A stretch of 64,000 nt of DNA from Verrucomicrobiaceae bacterium (lineage in GTDB: Bacteria > Verrucomicrobiota > Verrucomicrobiia > Verrucomicrobiales > Verrucomicrobiaceae). Within the stretch, counting starts at the first letter, position 1, and each line of letters opens with the position of its first letter. The notes beneath the pieces were generated by a model. The model worked only from the letters and a program-made list of their open reading frames with translations, did no database searches and had not been told where the DNA came from. The position numbers and the translations under genes are program-made. The stretch is from positions 62,001-126,000 of the forward strand of contig JAIXOU010000100.1 in the NCBI GenBank assembly GCA_027486585.1. The letters run 5' to 3'. Positions 25,449 through 34,800 of the stretch are shown here, piece after piece.

Positions 25449-27812
25449 ATGACCCTCACCCTCCAACATCCTGAACGACTCTGGCTTGCCGTTGCGATCC
25501 TCGCGGTGGCGGTGGTGGTCCTGCTATGGGGGTATCGGAAGTCGCCTTTGCGTGGTCTCATGAAATGGGCAGCGATGGCTTGCAAGCTCGGTGCCTGGGT
25601 ATTGCTGGTCTTCTGCCTCATGGATCCGGTGTGGTCACGCAAGCAACCGAAGACGGGCGAAAACGAAGTTGTGATCGTAGCGGACAACAGCGCTTCTTTG
25701 CAGGTAGCTGAAACCTCCGGCGGCACCACGCGTGGCAAATCCATCCACGAGGCGCTCGGCAAAGACGCCAAGTCGCCGCCAGCATGGCTGGACGAACTCG
25801 GGCGCATGTTTCGTGTGAAAACTCAGATCGTGGACGAGCGTCTGCAAAACGTGCCTGACTTCACGAAGCTGGACTTCAGCGGCATGAAGTCGGAGCTGGA
25901 GCGTGCGCTGAAAACTCTGCGTGGCGGAGGCTTGGGTAGTCGAACTGCAGCAGTTATCTTGATCACGGATGGCAATCCGACCGATAAGTCCGATGCACCC
26001 GATTCCAAGACTGGAGGCGCGCCCGTCTTTCCAGTCCTCGTCGGTAAAGACGAACCCACGCCTGACCTGCGCATCGTGGAGCATTCGGTGACACAGACTT
26101 CATTTGAAGACACACCCGTGACAATCACGGCACGCATCGCAGGAACGGGCTTTGTTGGCAAAGAAGTGGCGGCAGTCATTCTGGATGAAGCTGGGAAGGT
26201 CGTCGTGACAGAGAAGCTCAAACTCGCGAAGGATGGTGAGACTCAAACTCTGCGACTGAAGGTGCCTGCGGTGAAGCCGGGTATCTCGTTCTTCCGATTG
26301 GTGACCCTGGATGCAGCGCTGCTGAAGCAGATCGAGAAGGATGCGTGGAAGCCTGTTTCCAAAGAAGCCACGCTGGCGAACAACGAACGCCACATCGCCG
26401 TGGATCGTGGCGAGGGGCCGTATCGGGTGCTGTATGTTTCAGGGAGGCCGAACTGGGAATACAAGTTCATGAGGCGTGCGCTTGCGGGTGACACAGAGAT
26501 TCAGATCCCCTCGCTGATCCGCATCGCGAAGCGTGAACCGAAGTTCGAGTGGCGAGGGCGCACAGGGGAAACGAGCAACCCACTGTTTCGTGGCTTTGGC
26601 GATCAAGGAGTGGCGCAGCGCTACGATCAGCCCGTGCTCACGAGACTGGGCACGAAGGACGCAAAGGAACTCAGTGCAGGCTTTCCGAAGACCGCGGAGG
26701 AACTCATGGGCGAGTATCGCGCGATCATTCTGGATGACATCGAAGCGGCGTTCTTCACGCAGGAGCAGATGAATCTCATGGAGCGTTTCGTCAGCGAGCG
26801 CGGCGGTGCTTTACTCATGCTCGGTGGGCAGGAAAGTTATCAGCAGGGCGGCTATGATCACACACCGGTGGGGCAGATGCTGCCAGTGTATCTGGATCGT
26901 GTGTCTCAGTCGCCAGCCATCGAGAATGGGCGCTTCAATCTCACGCGTGAGGGTTGGCTGGAGCCTTGGACACGTGTGCGATCAGGTCGCGAGGACGATG
27001 AGAAACGACTCGCTGAAATGCCGGGCTTCTTTGCCATTAATCAGACCTTTTCTATCAAGCCAGGTGCGAGTGTCCTGGCGACGATCAAGGCAGGCGAAGA
27101 GGCTACCACGTATCCGGCGCTTGCTGCGCAGCGTTTCGGTGAAGGGCGTGTGGCTTCCGTGATGATCGGCGATCTCTGGCGTTGGGGGATGCGGGATGAA
27201 GAGGCGCGCAAAGATCTCGACAAAGCCTGGCGTCAGCTCATGCGCTGGCTGGTGGTGGATGTGCCGGACAAGATTCAGTTTACCGCCTTGCCGGATGCCG
27301 AACGGATGAAGCTGGAGGTGCGAGTGCGTGATGCTTCTTTCCAGGCCAAGGACGATGCTGTGGTGAAGATCGAAGTCATGGGGCCGGCTGGGAAGAAGAG
27401 CGAGTTGTTCGCCGAGCCAAGCCTGAAGGAAGCGGGTCTGTTTGAAGCTGAGTTTTATTCGCGTGAGACAGGGGCGTTTCGGGCAGTGACGACGGTTACT
27501 TCAGCGGCAGATGGTAGCGAGAGCGCTAAGGTTGACAGCAAAGCCACGGGTTGGGTACATGACCCACTCGCAGCTGAGTTTGCTTCACTCAAGCCTGGGC
27601 GTGCATGGGCGGAGCGCGTGGCCAAGGAGTCCGGCGGGCAGGTGCTGAGTTTGGCTGATTTGCCGAGGCTGCCGGAAATTTTAAAGGACATCCGCGTGCC
27701 CCTAGAAGAGACGATCACGACGCCATTTTGGCATGCTCCATGGGTGTTTGCCGTGGTGCTTGGACTGTTAGGCACGGAGTTGTATTTGAGACGGAAAGGA
27801 GGCATGGCATGA
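25449..27812 (+). CDS. VWA/glutaminase-like membrane protein of the MoxR operon
   Basis: The product is 787 residues from the ATG at 25449 (an in-frame TTG lies just before it). Two N-terminal helices (about 13-30 and 45-60) precede a VWA-like region with VIVADNSASLQ (metal-site DxSxS form) and AAVILITDGNPTD. A glutamine-amidotransferase-like fold follows: VLYVSGRPNWEYKFMRRAL, AIILDDIEAAFFTQEQMNLMERFVSERGGALLMLGGQESY. The position of the usual Cys nucleophile holds Gly/Gln, so no amidotransferase activity is expected. A final helix (WVFAVVLGLLGTELYL) and a basic tail end the chain. It is the usual large partner in MoxR-DUF58-BatA clusters of this phylum. Its final ATG-GCA-TGA overlaps the start of the next gene. 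Confidence 0.85.
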   Translation: MTLTLQHPERLWLAVAILAVAVVVLLWGYRKSPLRGLMKWAAMACKLGAWVLLVFCLMDPVWSRKQPKTGENEVVIVADNSASLQVAETSGGTTRGKSIHEALGKDAKSPPAWLDELGRMFRVKTQIVDERLQNVPDFTKLDFSGMKSELERALKTLRGGGLGSRTAAVILITDGNPTDKSDAPDSKTGGAPVFPVLVGKDEPTPDLRIVEHSVTQTSFEDTPVTITARIAGTGFVGKEVAAVILDEAGKVVVTEKLKLAKDGETQTLRLKVPAVKPGISFFRLVTLDAALLKQIEKDAWKPVSKEATLANNERHIAVDRGEGPYRVLYVSGRPNWEYKFMRRALAGDTEIQIPSLIRIAKREPKFEWRGRTGETSNPLFRGFGDQGVAQRYDQPVLTRLGTKDAKELSAGFPKTAEELMGEYRAIILDDIEAAFFTQEQMNLMERFVSERGGALLMLGGQESYQQGGYDHTPVGQMLPVYLDRVSQSPAIENGRFNLTREGWLEPWTRVRSGREDDEKRLAEMPGFFAINQTFSIKPGASVLATIKAGEEATTYPALAAQRFGEGRVASVMIGDLWRWGMRDEEARKDLDKAWRQLMRWLVVDVPDKIQFTALPDAERMKLEVRVRDASFQAKDDAVVKIEVMGPAGKKSELFAEPSLKEAGLFEAEFYSRETGAFRAVTTVTSAADGSESAKVDSKATGWVHDPLAAEFASLKPGRAWAERVAKESGGQVLSLADLPRLPEILKDIRVPLEETITTPFWHAPWVFAVVLGLLGTELYLRRKGGMA

Positions 27813-28786
27813 AAAGGAATGACGAAACCCTAATGACGAATGACGAAGGTATGTGGAAGCTCGTGAGTCTGTGCTTGCTGTTGATTGTCTTCATGATGCC
27901 CTTCGGTATGGCCAGTGCAGCGCAGCGTGATGTCGAAGTCCTCATCGTCACGGGTGCGCCTGGCGAGCAGGAATATGCCGAGAAGTTCGAGAAGCAGGTG
28001 ACGACTTGGAAAACCGCCTGTGTAAAGTCTGGTATCGCGGTCGAGGTCATCGGCAAGGATGAGCATGATGCTGAGGCTCTGGAGGCTGCTTTGAAAAAGG
28101 CAGCCACGAAATCGACAGGTCAGTTTTGGCTTGTCCTGATCGGGCATGGGACCTTTGATAATCGCGAGGTGAAGTTCAATCTGCGCGGACCGGATGTTTC
28201 AGCGAAGCAGCTCGCGACTTGGTGTCAGCCGATTCAACGCGAGTTGATCTTCATCGACGGCGGTTCATCGAGCGCAGGTTTCCTCCAGCCACTGGCGGGG
28301 AAGAACCGGATCATCATCACTGGAACGAAAAGCGTGGATGAGATCTACTACACGCGTTTTGGTGAGTTCTTTGCGCCAGCCATTGCCGGGGATTTGGCGG
28401 CTGATTTAAACCAGGATCAACAGGTCTCCTTGCTTGAAGCCTTCCGCCACGCTTGCAAACAAGTCGCCAACTTCTATGAAACCGAAGAACGGCTCGCTAC
28501 AGAGCACGCATTGATTGACGATAGTGGCGATGGCTTGGGTGCAAGATCGGAGCTTTTCACTGCAGCAACCCAAGACCTCAAAGATGGTCAGCGCTCGGCA
28601 CAAGTCGCGCTGGTATTGAGTGAAGAGGAACAGAAACTCACCGATACCCAGCGCGTCAAGCGTGATGCTTTGGAGCTGAAACTGGAAGCTCTAAAGGCCC
28701 AGCGTTCCGCCTTGAAGGAAGATGAGTATTATCGCCAGCTTGAGCTCATCCTCAGAGAGCTTTCTGCTTTTTATTCACGGCCATGA
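27809..28786 (+). CDS. Exported caspase-like (C13-type fold) protein, probably inactive
   Basis: From the ATG at 27809 the product is 325 residues; AGGAGG at 27797-27802, six bases upstream, supports this start. An in-frame ATG at 27851 gives a cleaner signal peptide (MWKLVSLCLLLIVFMMPFGMASAA). The 14 residues between (KRNDETLMTNDEG) are encoded by AATGACGAA repeats. The mature domain has the legumain/caspase-like layout: VLIGHGTF with His113, then LIFIDGGSSSAGFL and TGTKSVDEIYYTRFGEFF. Where the catalytic Cys would stand there are only Gly and Ser (GGSSS), so protease activity is doubtful. A second-half EF-hand-like DLNQDQQVSLLEAF and a coiled tail follow. It closes the MoxR operon and probably acts in the periplasm. 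Confidence 0.72.
   Translation: MKRNDETLMTNDEGMWKLVSLCLLLIVFMMPFGMASAAQRDVEVLIVTGAPGEQEYAEKFEKQVTTWKTACVKSGIAVEVIGKDEHDAEALEAALKKAATKSTGQFWLVLIGHGTFDNREVKFNLRGPDVSAKQLATWCQPIQRELIFIDGGSSSAGFLQPLAGKNRIIITGTKSVDEIYYTRFGEFFAPAIAGDLAADLNQDQQVSLLEAFRHACKQVANFYETEERLATEHALIDDSGDGLGARSELFTAATQDLKDGQRSAQVALVLSEEEQKLTDTQRVKRDALELKLEALKAQRSALKEDEYYRQLELILRELSAFYSRP
27818..27847. repeat. AATGACGAA short repeats in a coding start
   Basis: AATGACGAA occurs at 27818-27826, 27832-27840 and 27839-27847 (the last two overlap). It is the reverse complement of the TTCGTCATT unit at 18346-18400. Here it lies between two possible start codons of the caspase-like gene and is translated if the better-supported upstream start is used. 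Confidence 0.65.
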
Positions 28787-28855
28787 AAGTGCCACTTTAG
28801 CTGAGAACAGAACTTTTTGTCTTCTCGGCGCGTATCTTGCAGGTAATCTTTTATC

Positions 28856-31072
28856 ATGCGTCTGCTTATCATCATCACCGGTTTCTGTTTGACGGCCAGT
28901 TCAGGCCTCTGGGGGCGTTCGGAGAAACGCGCCGTCACGGTCAAATCGGTAGAAGACATTGCAGCAGAAGTGAAGCCTTCAGTGGTGAAAGTGATGCAGG
29001 AGGGACGAGAAGGTGTGGATGGTCTGGGGACTGGATTTGTCGTTAGCGCCGATGGGCTGATTGCTACCAATCTGCATGTGATTGGTGAGGCTCGGCGACT
29101 GGTTGTAGAGATGAGTGATGGAACAAAGCATGAGGTGACGGAGGTTACGGCCACAGACGCGCACTGGGATTTAGCTCTGCTTCGGGTGTCTTGCAAAACG
29201 CTGAAACCACTCGTTTTGGCGGACAGTGATGCGGTGAAACAGGGCCAGCCAGTGGTGGCCATGGGGAATCCTGAAGGACTTGGTTTTAGCGTTGTCGATG
29301 GCGTAGTCTCGGAATTTCCTGACGTCATCAATGAGGTGCCTATGATTCGATTGGCGATGCCAATCGAGCGTGGCAATAGCGGTGGTCCCTTGATGGATCG
29401 ACAAGGGCGTGTTTTGGGGCTTTTAACGATGAAGTCAGCGGTGACTGACAATCTTGGCTTTGCCATGCCGGTGAATGAATTGAAGCATCTACTTGAATCG
29501 CCCAATCCTGTGCCGATGGAGCGATGGCTAACCATTGGAGTTCTGAATCCAAAGCTCTGGCAGCCTGCACTCGGCGCGCGCTGGACTCAGCACTCGGGCA
29601 TGATTCAATCCAAGTCGATGGGGAGTGGGTTTGGTGGCCGCACGCTTTGTTTGTCCAAGACTCAGCAGCCAGCAGAGACATTTGAAGTCGCCGTGAACGT
29701 GAAATTAGAGGAAGAAAACGGAGCGGCGGGCTTGGTCTTCTGTGCGCAGGATGAGGATCATTACTATGGATTCTATCCTTCAAACGGGAAGATGCGGTTT
29801 ACCCGCTTTGAGGGACCTGATGTTTATTCGTGGACAGTGCTTTCGGAGTTTGCCACCGAGGCCTATCGCTCGGGGCAGTGGAATCATCTGCGTATTCGAG
29901 TTGAGCCAGGTCAAATCACAGGCTGGGTGAATGGTCAACGCGTTCTTATGCATGAGGATACTGTTTTGCGTAGTGGTAAGTCAGGGCTGTGCCGGTTTCG
30001 CGCGCCCGAGGCTGATTATCGCGGTTTTCGTCTGGGGAAGGATCTTTCCGAAAAGGCGATTTCGCCAGCTTTAGCGGATGCCTTGCACAAGCAGTTGGAG
30101 CAATACACATCGAGTAAGGGTTCTGGAAAAGAGATGGTCGACAAGCTGCTGAAAGATTCAGCCGCGGCTCGCAGCATCATCATTGAAAAGCGTCGCGATC
30201 TGGAGAAGCAGACGGCAGCATTACGAGAACTTGAAAAAGATCTACACCGGAGAACCGCTACTCAGGATTTACTGGCAGAATTGGCCAAGCCTGAAGATCA
30301 GATTGATTTGCTGCGTGCTTCTCTTTTGCTGGCACTACATGACAATCCAGAAGTTGAGTTGGCGCAATACATGCAGCAATTCAGTCTTATGGTGGATGAA
30401 TTGAAGGCAGACCCAGACATCGTCAAAGGAACAGCAACGGCAGTGAAGCGCTTAAACCGTTACCTCTTTGAGCAAGGCGGCTTTCATGGCAGTCGGCATG
30501 ACTATGAAAGCAAGTCCAACAGCTACATGAGTGCCGTTCTGGATGATCGGGAAGGTTTGCCTATTACTTTAGCGGTTCTTTATCTCGAGTTGGCCTCTCG
30601 TTTAAAAATTCCTCAAGTTTATGGCGTGCCGTTACCTGGACGTTTCATGGTGGGTTACAAAGATGGGCCTGAAGGGGAGTTGCGCTTGCTGGACGTGTTT
30701 AATCAGGGGAAGCAGCTTACGGTTGAGCAAGCTGCACTAGATTTAACTGAAACTGGTCAGTTTGATCCAGAGCTTTTGGAGCCAACTACGAAGCGTAGCA
30801 TCATTTTGCGCATGCTGCGGAATCTCATGAGTGGCCTGCTCGATCAAGAAGCTGAGGTGAAGGAGGCTTTGCCCTACTTGAATCTAGTGGTCGCCATTGA
30901 TCCAGATTCCATGGTTGAGCGACTCACGCGTGCCCAGATGAATCAGCGCATCGGAGATAAAGCCTCAGCCTTATCGGATGTTCAGTGGCTCATTGAGCAC
31001 TTCCCAGAATCGGGTCCCGAAAACATGCGGGGCATGTTGGATGAATGGATGCAGTCTCTGCGCACACCTTGA
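28856..31072 (+). CDS. Trypsin-like protease fused to a LamG-like and a SirB1/transglutaminase-like domain
   Basis: The 738-residue protein starts with a signal peptide (about 1-20), then an HtrA-type trypsin-like domain (30-205) with intact triad His74 (TNLHVIGEA), Asp105 (HWDLALLRV) and Ser175 (RGNSGGPL). No PDZ domain follows. Residues about 220-400 form a concanavalin/LamG-like (DUF1080-type) domain (GLVFCAQDEDHYYGFYPSNGKMRF, GQWNHLRIRVEPGQITGWVNGQ). The C-terminal part (about 480-730) resembles the SirB1 transglutaminase-like plus TPR region: NSYMSAVLDDREGLPITLAVLYLELASRLKIPQVYGVPLPGRFMVGY. It is probably periplasmic. Whether it degrades proteins or acts in wall-associated processing is unknown. 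It starts 70 bp after the MoxR operon in the same direction and converges on rnhB. Confidence 0.82.
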   Translation: MRLLIIITGFCLTASSGLWGRSEKRAVTVKSVEDIAAEVKPSVVKVMQEGREGVDGLGTGFVVSADGLIATNLHVIGEARRLVVEMSDGTKHEVTEVTATDAHWDLALLRVSCKTLKPLVLADSDAVKQGQPVVAMGNPEGLGFSVVDGVVSEFPDVINEVPMIRLAMPIERGNSGGPLMDRQGRVLGLLTMKSAVTDNLGFAMPVNELKHLLESPNPVPMERWLTIGVLNPKLWQPALGARWTQHSGMIQSKSMGSGFGGRTLCLSKTQQPAETFEVAVNVKLEEENGAAGLVFCAQDEDHYYGFYPSNGKMRFTRFEGPDVYSWTVLSEFATEAYRSGQWNHLRIRVEPGQITGWVNGQRVLMHEDTVLRSGKSGLCRFRAPEADYRGFRLGKDLSEKAISPALADALHKQLEQYTSSKGSGKEMVDKLLKDSAAARSIIIEKRRDLEKQTAALRELEKDLHRRTATQDLLAELAKPEDQIDLLRASLLLALHDNPEVELAQYMQQFSLMVDELKADPDIVKGTATAVKRLNRYLFEQGGFHGSRHDYESKSNSYMSAVLDDREGLPITLAVLYLELASRLKIPQVYGVPLPGRFMVGYKDGPEGELRLLDVFNQGKQLTVEQAALDLTETGQFDPELLEPTTKRSIILRMLRNLMSGLLDQEAEVKEALPYLNLVVAIDPDSMVERLTRAQMNQRIGDKASALSDVQWLIEHFPESGPENMRGMLDEWMQSLRTP

Positions 31073-31073
31073 C

Positions 31074-31688
31074 TTATAAGGCTAACTCAAGCTGGGCTAC
31101 TGGACCAAAGCTACGACGATGCGCAGGGCAGGGGCCAAGCCTTTTCAAAGCTTCGAGATGTTTCGGCGTGGGATAGCCTTTGTGAATCTCAAATCCGTAG
31201 CCTGGATGCTGACGCGCTAGGTCGATCATGAGTCGGTCACGCTGCACTTTAGCAATGATGCTGGCAGCGGCGATGCTGTAGCTGAGGCTGTCTCCTTTGA
31301 CCAGTGCGACCTGATGGAGGGGGAAATCGCGCACAGGTTTGCCATCGATCAAAACAGCGTCCGGTTGTGGATTGAGGGCGAGGGCGCATTTCCTCATGCC
31401 GATCCAAGTTGCTTGCAGGATATTCACGAGATCGATCTCCTCCACGCTCACCATTTCGGCATGCCAGCGGATGTGGGGATTGGAAATGATTTCCTCATAA
31501 AGCAGATCACGCTGTTTTTCAGTCAGCTTCTTCGAGTCATTCAGCACAGGATGCTCAAAGTCTGGCGGTAAGATCACTGCTGCCACGGATACGGGGCCTG
31601 CCAAAGGGCCACGACCTGCCTCATCGATTCCGGCCACGCTGCGGTAGCCGCAGTCGATTAGCAGTTTTTCGTGGGCAAGGGATGGCAT
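31074..31688 (-). CDS. rnhB: Ribonuclease HII
   Basis: The 204-residue cytoplasmic enzyme removes ribonucleotides from RNA-DNA hybrids and misincorporated ribonucleotides. The family signature SVAGIDEAGRGPLAGPV gives the Asp-Glu pair of the two-metal site, with LNDSKKLTEKQR, VLIDGKPV and KGDSLSYSIAAASIIAKVQRDRLM supplying the rest. Length is normal for RnhB. Its stop is one base from the stop of the protease fusion gene on the other strand, so the transcripts overlap at their 3' ends. It is divergent from uvrA across 115 bp. Confidence 0.97.
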   Translation of the reverse strand: MPSLAHEKLLIDCGYRSVAGIDEAGRGPLAGPVSVAAVILPPDFEHPVLNDSKKLTEKQRDLLYEEIISNPHIRWHAEMVSVEEIDLVNILQATWIGMRKCALALNPQPDAVLIDGKPVRDFPLHQVALVKGDSLSYSIAAASIIAKVQRDRLMIDLARQHPGYGFEIHKGYPTPKHLEALKRLGPCPAHRRSFGPVAQLELAL

Positions 31689-31803
31689 AGGAGTGTGTAT
31701 CGTTCAGAATCCATTCTGCAAGTCTTGGGAATTGAAAATGAATCTGATGAAATCAATGCACTCGACAGGCACCTCCTGAGCGTAAATTCAGCCCAGCCTA
31801 CTC

Positions 31804-34800
31804 ATGCCAAAAAAATCTACCGCCAAGCCCCAGACAACTTTTGCTCCTGTCGATGTGATTCAGGTGCGTGGTGCTAGGCAAAATAACCTCCGTGGATTTG
31901 ACTTGGATTTGCCGCTTGGAAAGCTCAGCGTGGTTACCGGTCCCAGTGGCTCGGGGAAGTCATCTTTGGCCTTTGATACGATCTACGCAGAGGGTCAACG
32001 GCGTTATGTGGAGACCTTTTCTCCATATACCAGGCAGTTTTTTGAGCGCATGGACAAGCCTAAGGTGGACGCCATTCATGGTATTCCCCCCGCCATTGCC
32101 ATTGAGCAGGTCAATAACATTCGTTCCACGCGCAGCACGGTTGGCACGATCACCGAGATCAATGATTACCTGAAGATGCTGTTTCCAAGGCTGGCAGAAG
32201 CCACTTGTCCTGAGTGCCAGCGTCCCGTGCGGCCTGAGACAGCGCAAAGCATTCATGCGGATTTATTAGGCACTCACGCTGGAAAGCAGGCGCTGATTTG
32301 TTTTGGGGTAGCTGCTCCGAAAGACACCAAGACGGAGGACTTTTTTCCATTTCTGCAAAGCCAAGGGTATCTGCGCATCTGGATCTACGGTGAATTAATT
32401 CGCACCGATGAGCCGGCCAGCATGAAGGGGAGGAAGTTGCCCGCGATTGTGCTCGTTGTGCAGGATCGAGTTACTCTTGAGAGTAAGCAGAAAGCCCGTC
32501 TTAGCGAAGCGATTGAGGCAGCGCTGCGTTTGGGTAAGGGACAGTTAACGGTGCTCTTGGATTCTGGCGCGCATACAGCAGATTCGACTTTGTTATCCTT
32601 TAGCACGGATTGGCGCTGTGCAGACTGTGATCTGAAATTGCCGGCACCTACGCCTGGTCTTTTTTCATTCAATAATCCAATTGGGGCCTGTCCTACCTGT
32701 AAAGGCTTTGGGCGCACGCTTGGTTTGGATCTGCATAAAGCCATGCCGGATGAATCATTGAGTATCCGAGATGGATTGGTCAAAGCTTTCTCCGGCACGA
32801 CTTATCGTGAGAGTCAGGATGATCTGGAGCGGGCCGCCAAACGGCGCGGCGTCTCCTTAACAACTGCTTTCAGTGATCTGCCTGTCAAAGATCAGCAATG
32901 GTTGATCGAAGGGGAAGATAAAGACCCCGAGCGCGCTCACAGCAATGGTCAATGGTACGGAGTGAAAGGCTTTTTCAAGTGGTTGGAAGCACGTTCTTAC
33001 AAGATGCATGTTCGCATTTTTGTCAGTCGTTACCGCGCTTACACCACCTGTGGAGACTGTGACGGTGGGCGTTTAAAGAAGGATGCTTACAACTTTCGCA
33101 TTGCTGGCCAAACGATCGCGGATCTGTGGAATTTGCCTGTCGTTCAATTGCTGCCTTTGCTGAAAAGTTGGAGTATTAGTAATGGCGATGGTGCGACAAA
33201 AATGCTGAGGGATGAGATTTCCAGCCGTCTCAGTTATCTGGATCGTGCGGGTCTTGGTTACATTCACCTAGATCGCCAAACTCGCACCCTGAGCGGTGGC
33301 GAGCTCCAGCGTGTGAATCTCACGACTTGCCTGGGTGCTTCTTTGGTCAATACGCTGTTTGTCCTGGATGAACCCAGCATTGGTCTTCATCCGCGTGATA
33401 TTGGTCGGCTGATTGGGGTCATGGAAGGTCTACGTGATAAAGGCAACACACTCTTAGTGGTCGAACACGAAGAGGCGGTGATGCGAGCCGCAGATAACGT
33501 GATCGAAATTGGCCCTGGCCGCGGTGATAAAGGCGGCCACCTCGTTTATGATGGCGATCTTGAGGGCTTGGAAGCCATGAAAGACTCGCTGACTGCGGAC
33601 TACCTTACAGGCAGAAAAAAGATCCTTGTGCCAGCAAAGCGCAGATCGATTCAAAAGAATCATCAAATTGAAATCAAAGGCGCGCGGCAAAACAATCTTC
33701 AAAATCTCGACATTGAAATTCCGCTTAGCGTCTTGTGCTGCATCACCGGCGTTTCAGGCTCTGGCAAAAGTACCCTGATTCATGAAGTGCTGTATCGTAA
33801 TTTGCAGCGTTTGCGTGGTGAGGTCTGTGAAGACGAACCGGGTCGGGTGAAGTCGATCAAAGGTCACGAGAAGCTTCATCAAATCATCATGGTGGATCAG
33901 TCGCCTCTGGCTCGCACTCCAAGAAGTACGCCTGCAGTTTATGTTGGGGCTTTTGATGCTATTCGCCAGCTCTTTGCGGAAACCGATGATGCCAAAGCAC
34001 TCGGCATTACCCCAGGATTCTTTTCCTTTAACTCGGGTGAAGGTCGCTGTGAGCGCTGTGCAGGCACAGGCTATGAGAAGATCGAGATGCAGTTCCTCAG
34101 CGATCTCTTTGTCACTTGCCCTGAATGCACTGGCACACGCTATCAACCCCATGCGCTGAAGATCCTGCTCAATGGTAAAAGCATTCATGACGTTCTCTGT
34201 CTGACGATTGAAGAAGCCATGCATTGGTTTCGTCAGGCAGAGACTTCTGCCAGCAGTGGCAATAAGCGTGCTGACGCTTCCTCGGCACGCAAGGCTCAAG
34301 GTATCGCCGACAATCTGGCTATTCTTGTTGAGGCAGGTCTTGGCTACTTGAAGCTGGGTCAGCCTTTAAACACACTCTCCGGCGGTGAAGCCCAACGCTT
34401 GAAATTAGTCGGGCATTTGATCGAAAGTTCGAATGCTAAAGAGGCCGCCGCTAGCTCCGCCTTGCTTTTGCTAGATGAGCCTACCACGGGTCTGCATTTT
34501 GATGACATTGCTTTGTTGGTGAAGCTCCTTCAGCGGCTGGTCAATGAAGGCAACAGTCTTATCGTGATCGAGCATAACATTGACGTTATTCAGTGCGCCG
34601 ATTGGGTCATTGATCTGGGGCCCGACGGTGGCGCGGATGGTGGCCGACTTGTGGTTGCGGGCACACCCGAGACGGTGGCTGATTGCTCCGCCTCATGGAC
34701 GGGGCGTTATCTTCAGGATAAATTTGCTAGCCCCAATCGCTTGGCCGAATCGCGGATGGTGCGCCCATCGAACCGTCTCAAAGACAAGCTTGAAACGCGC

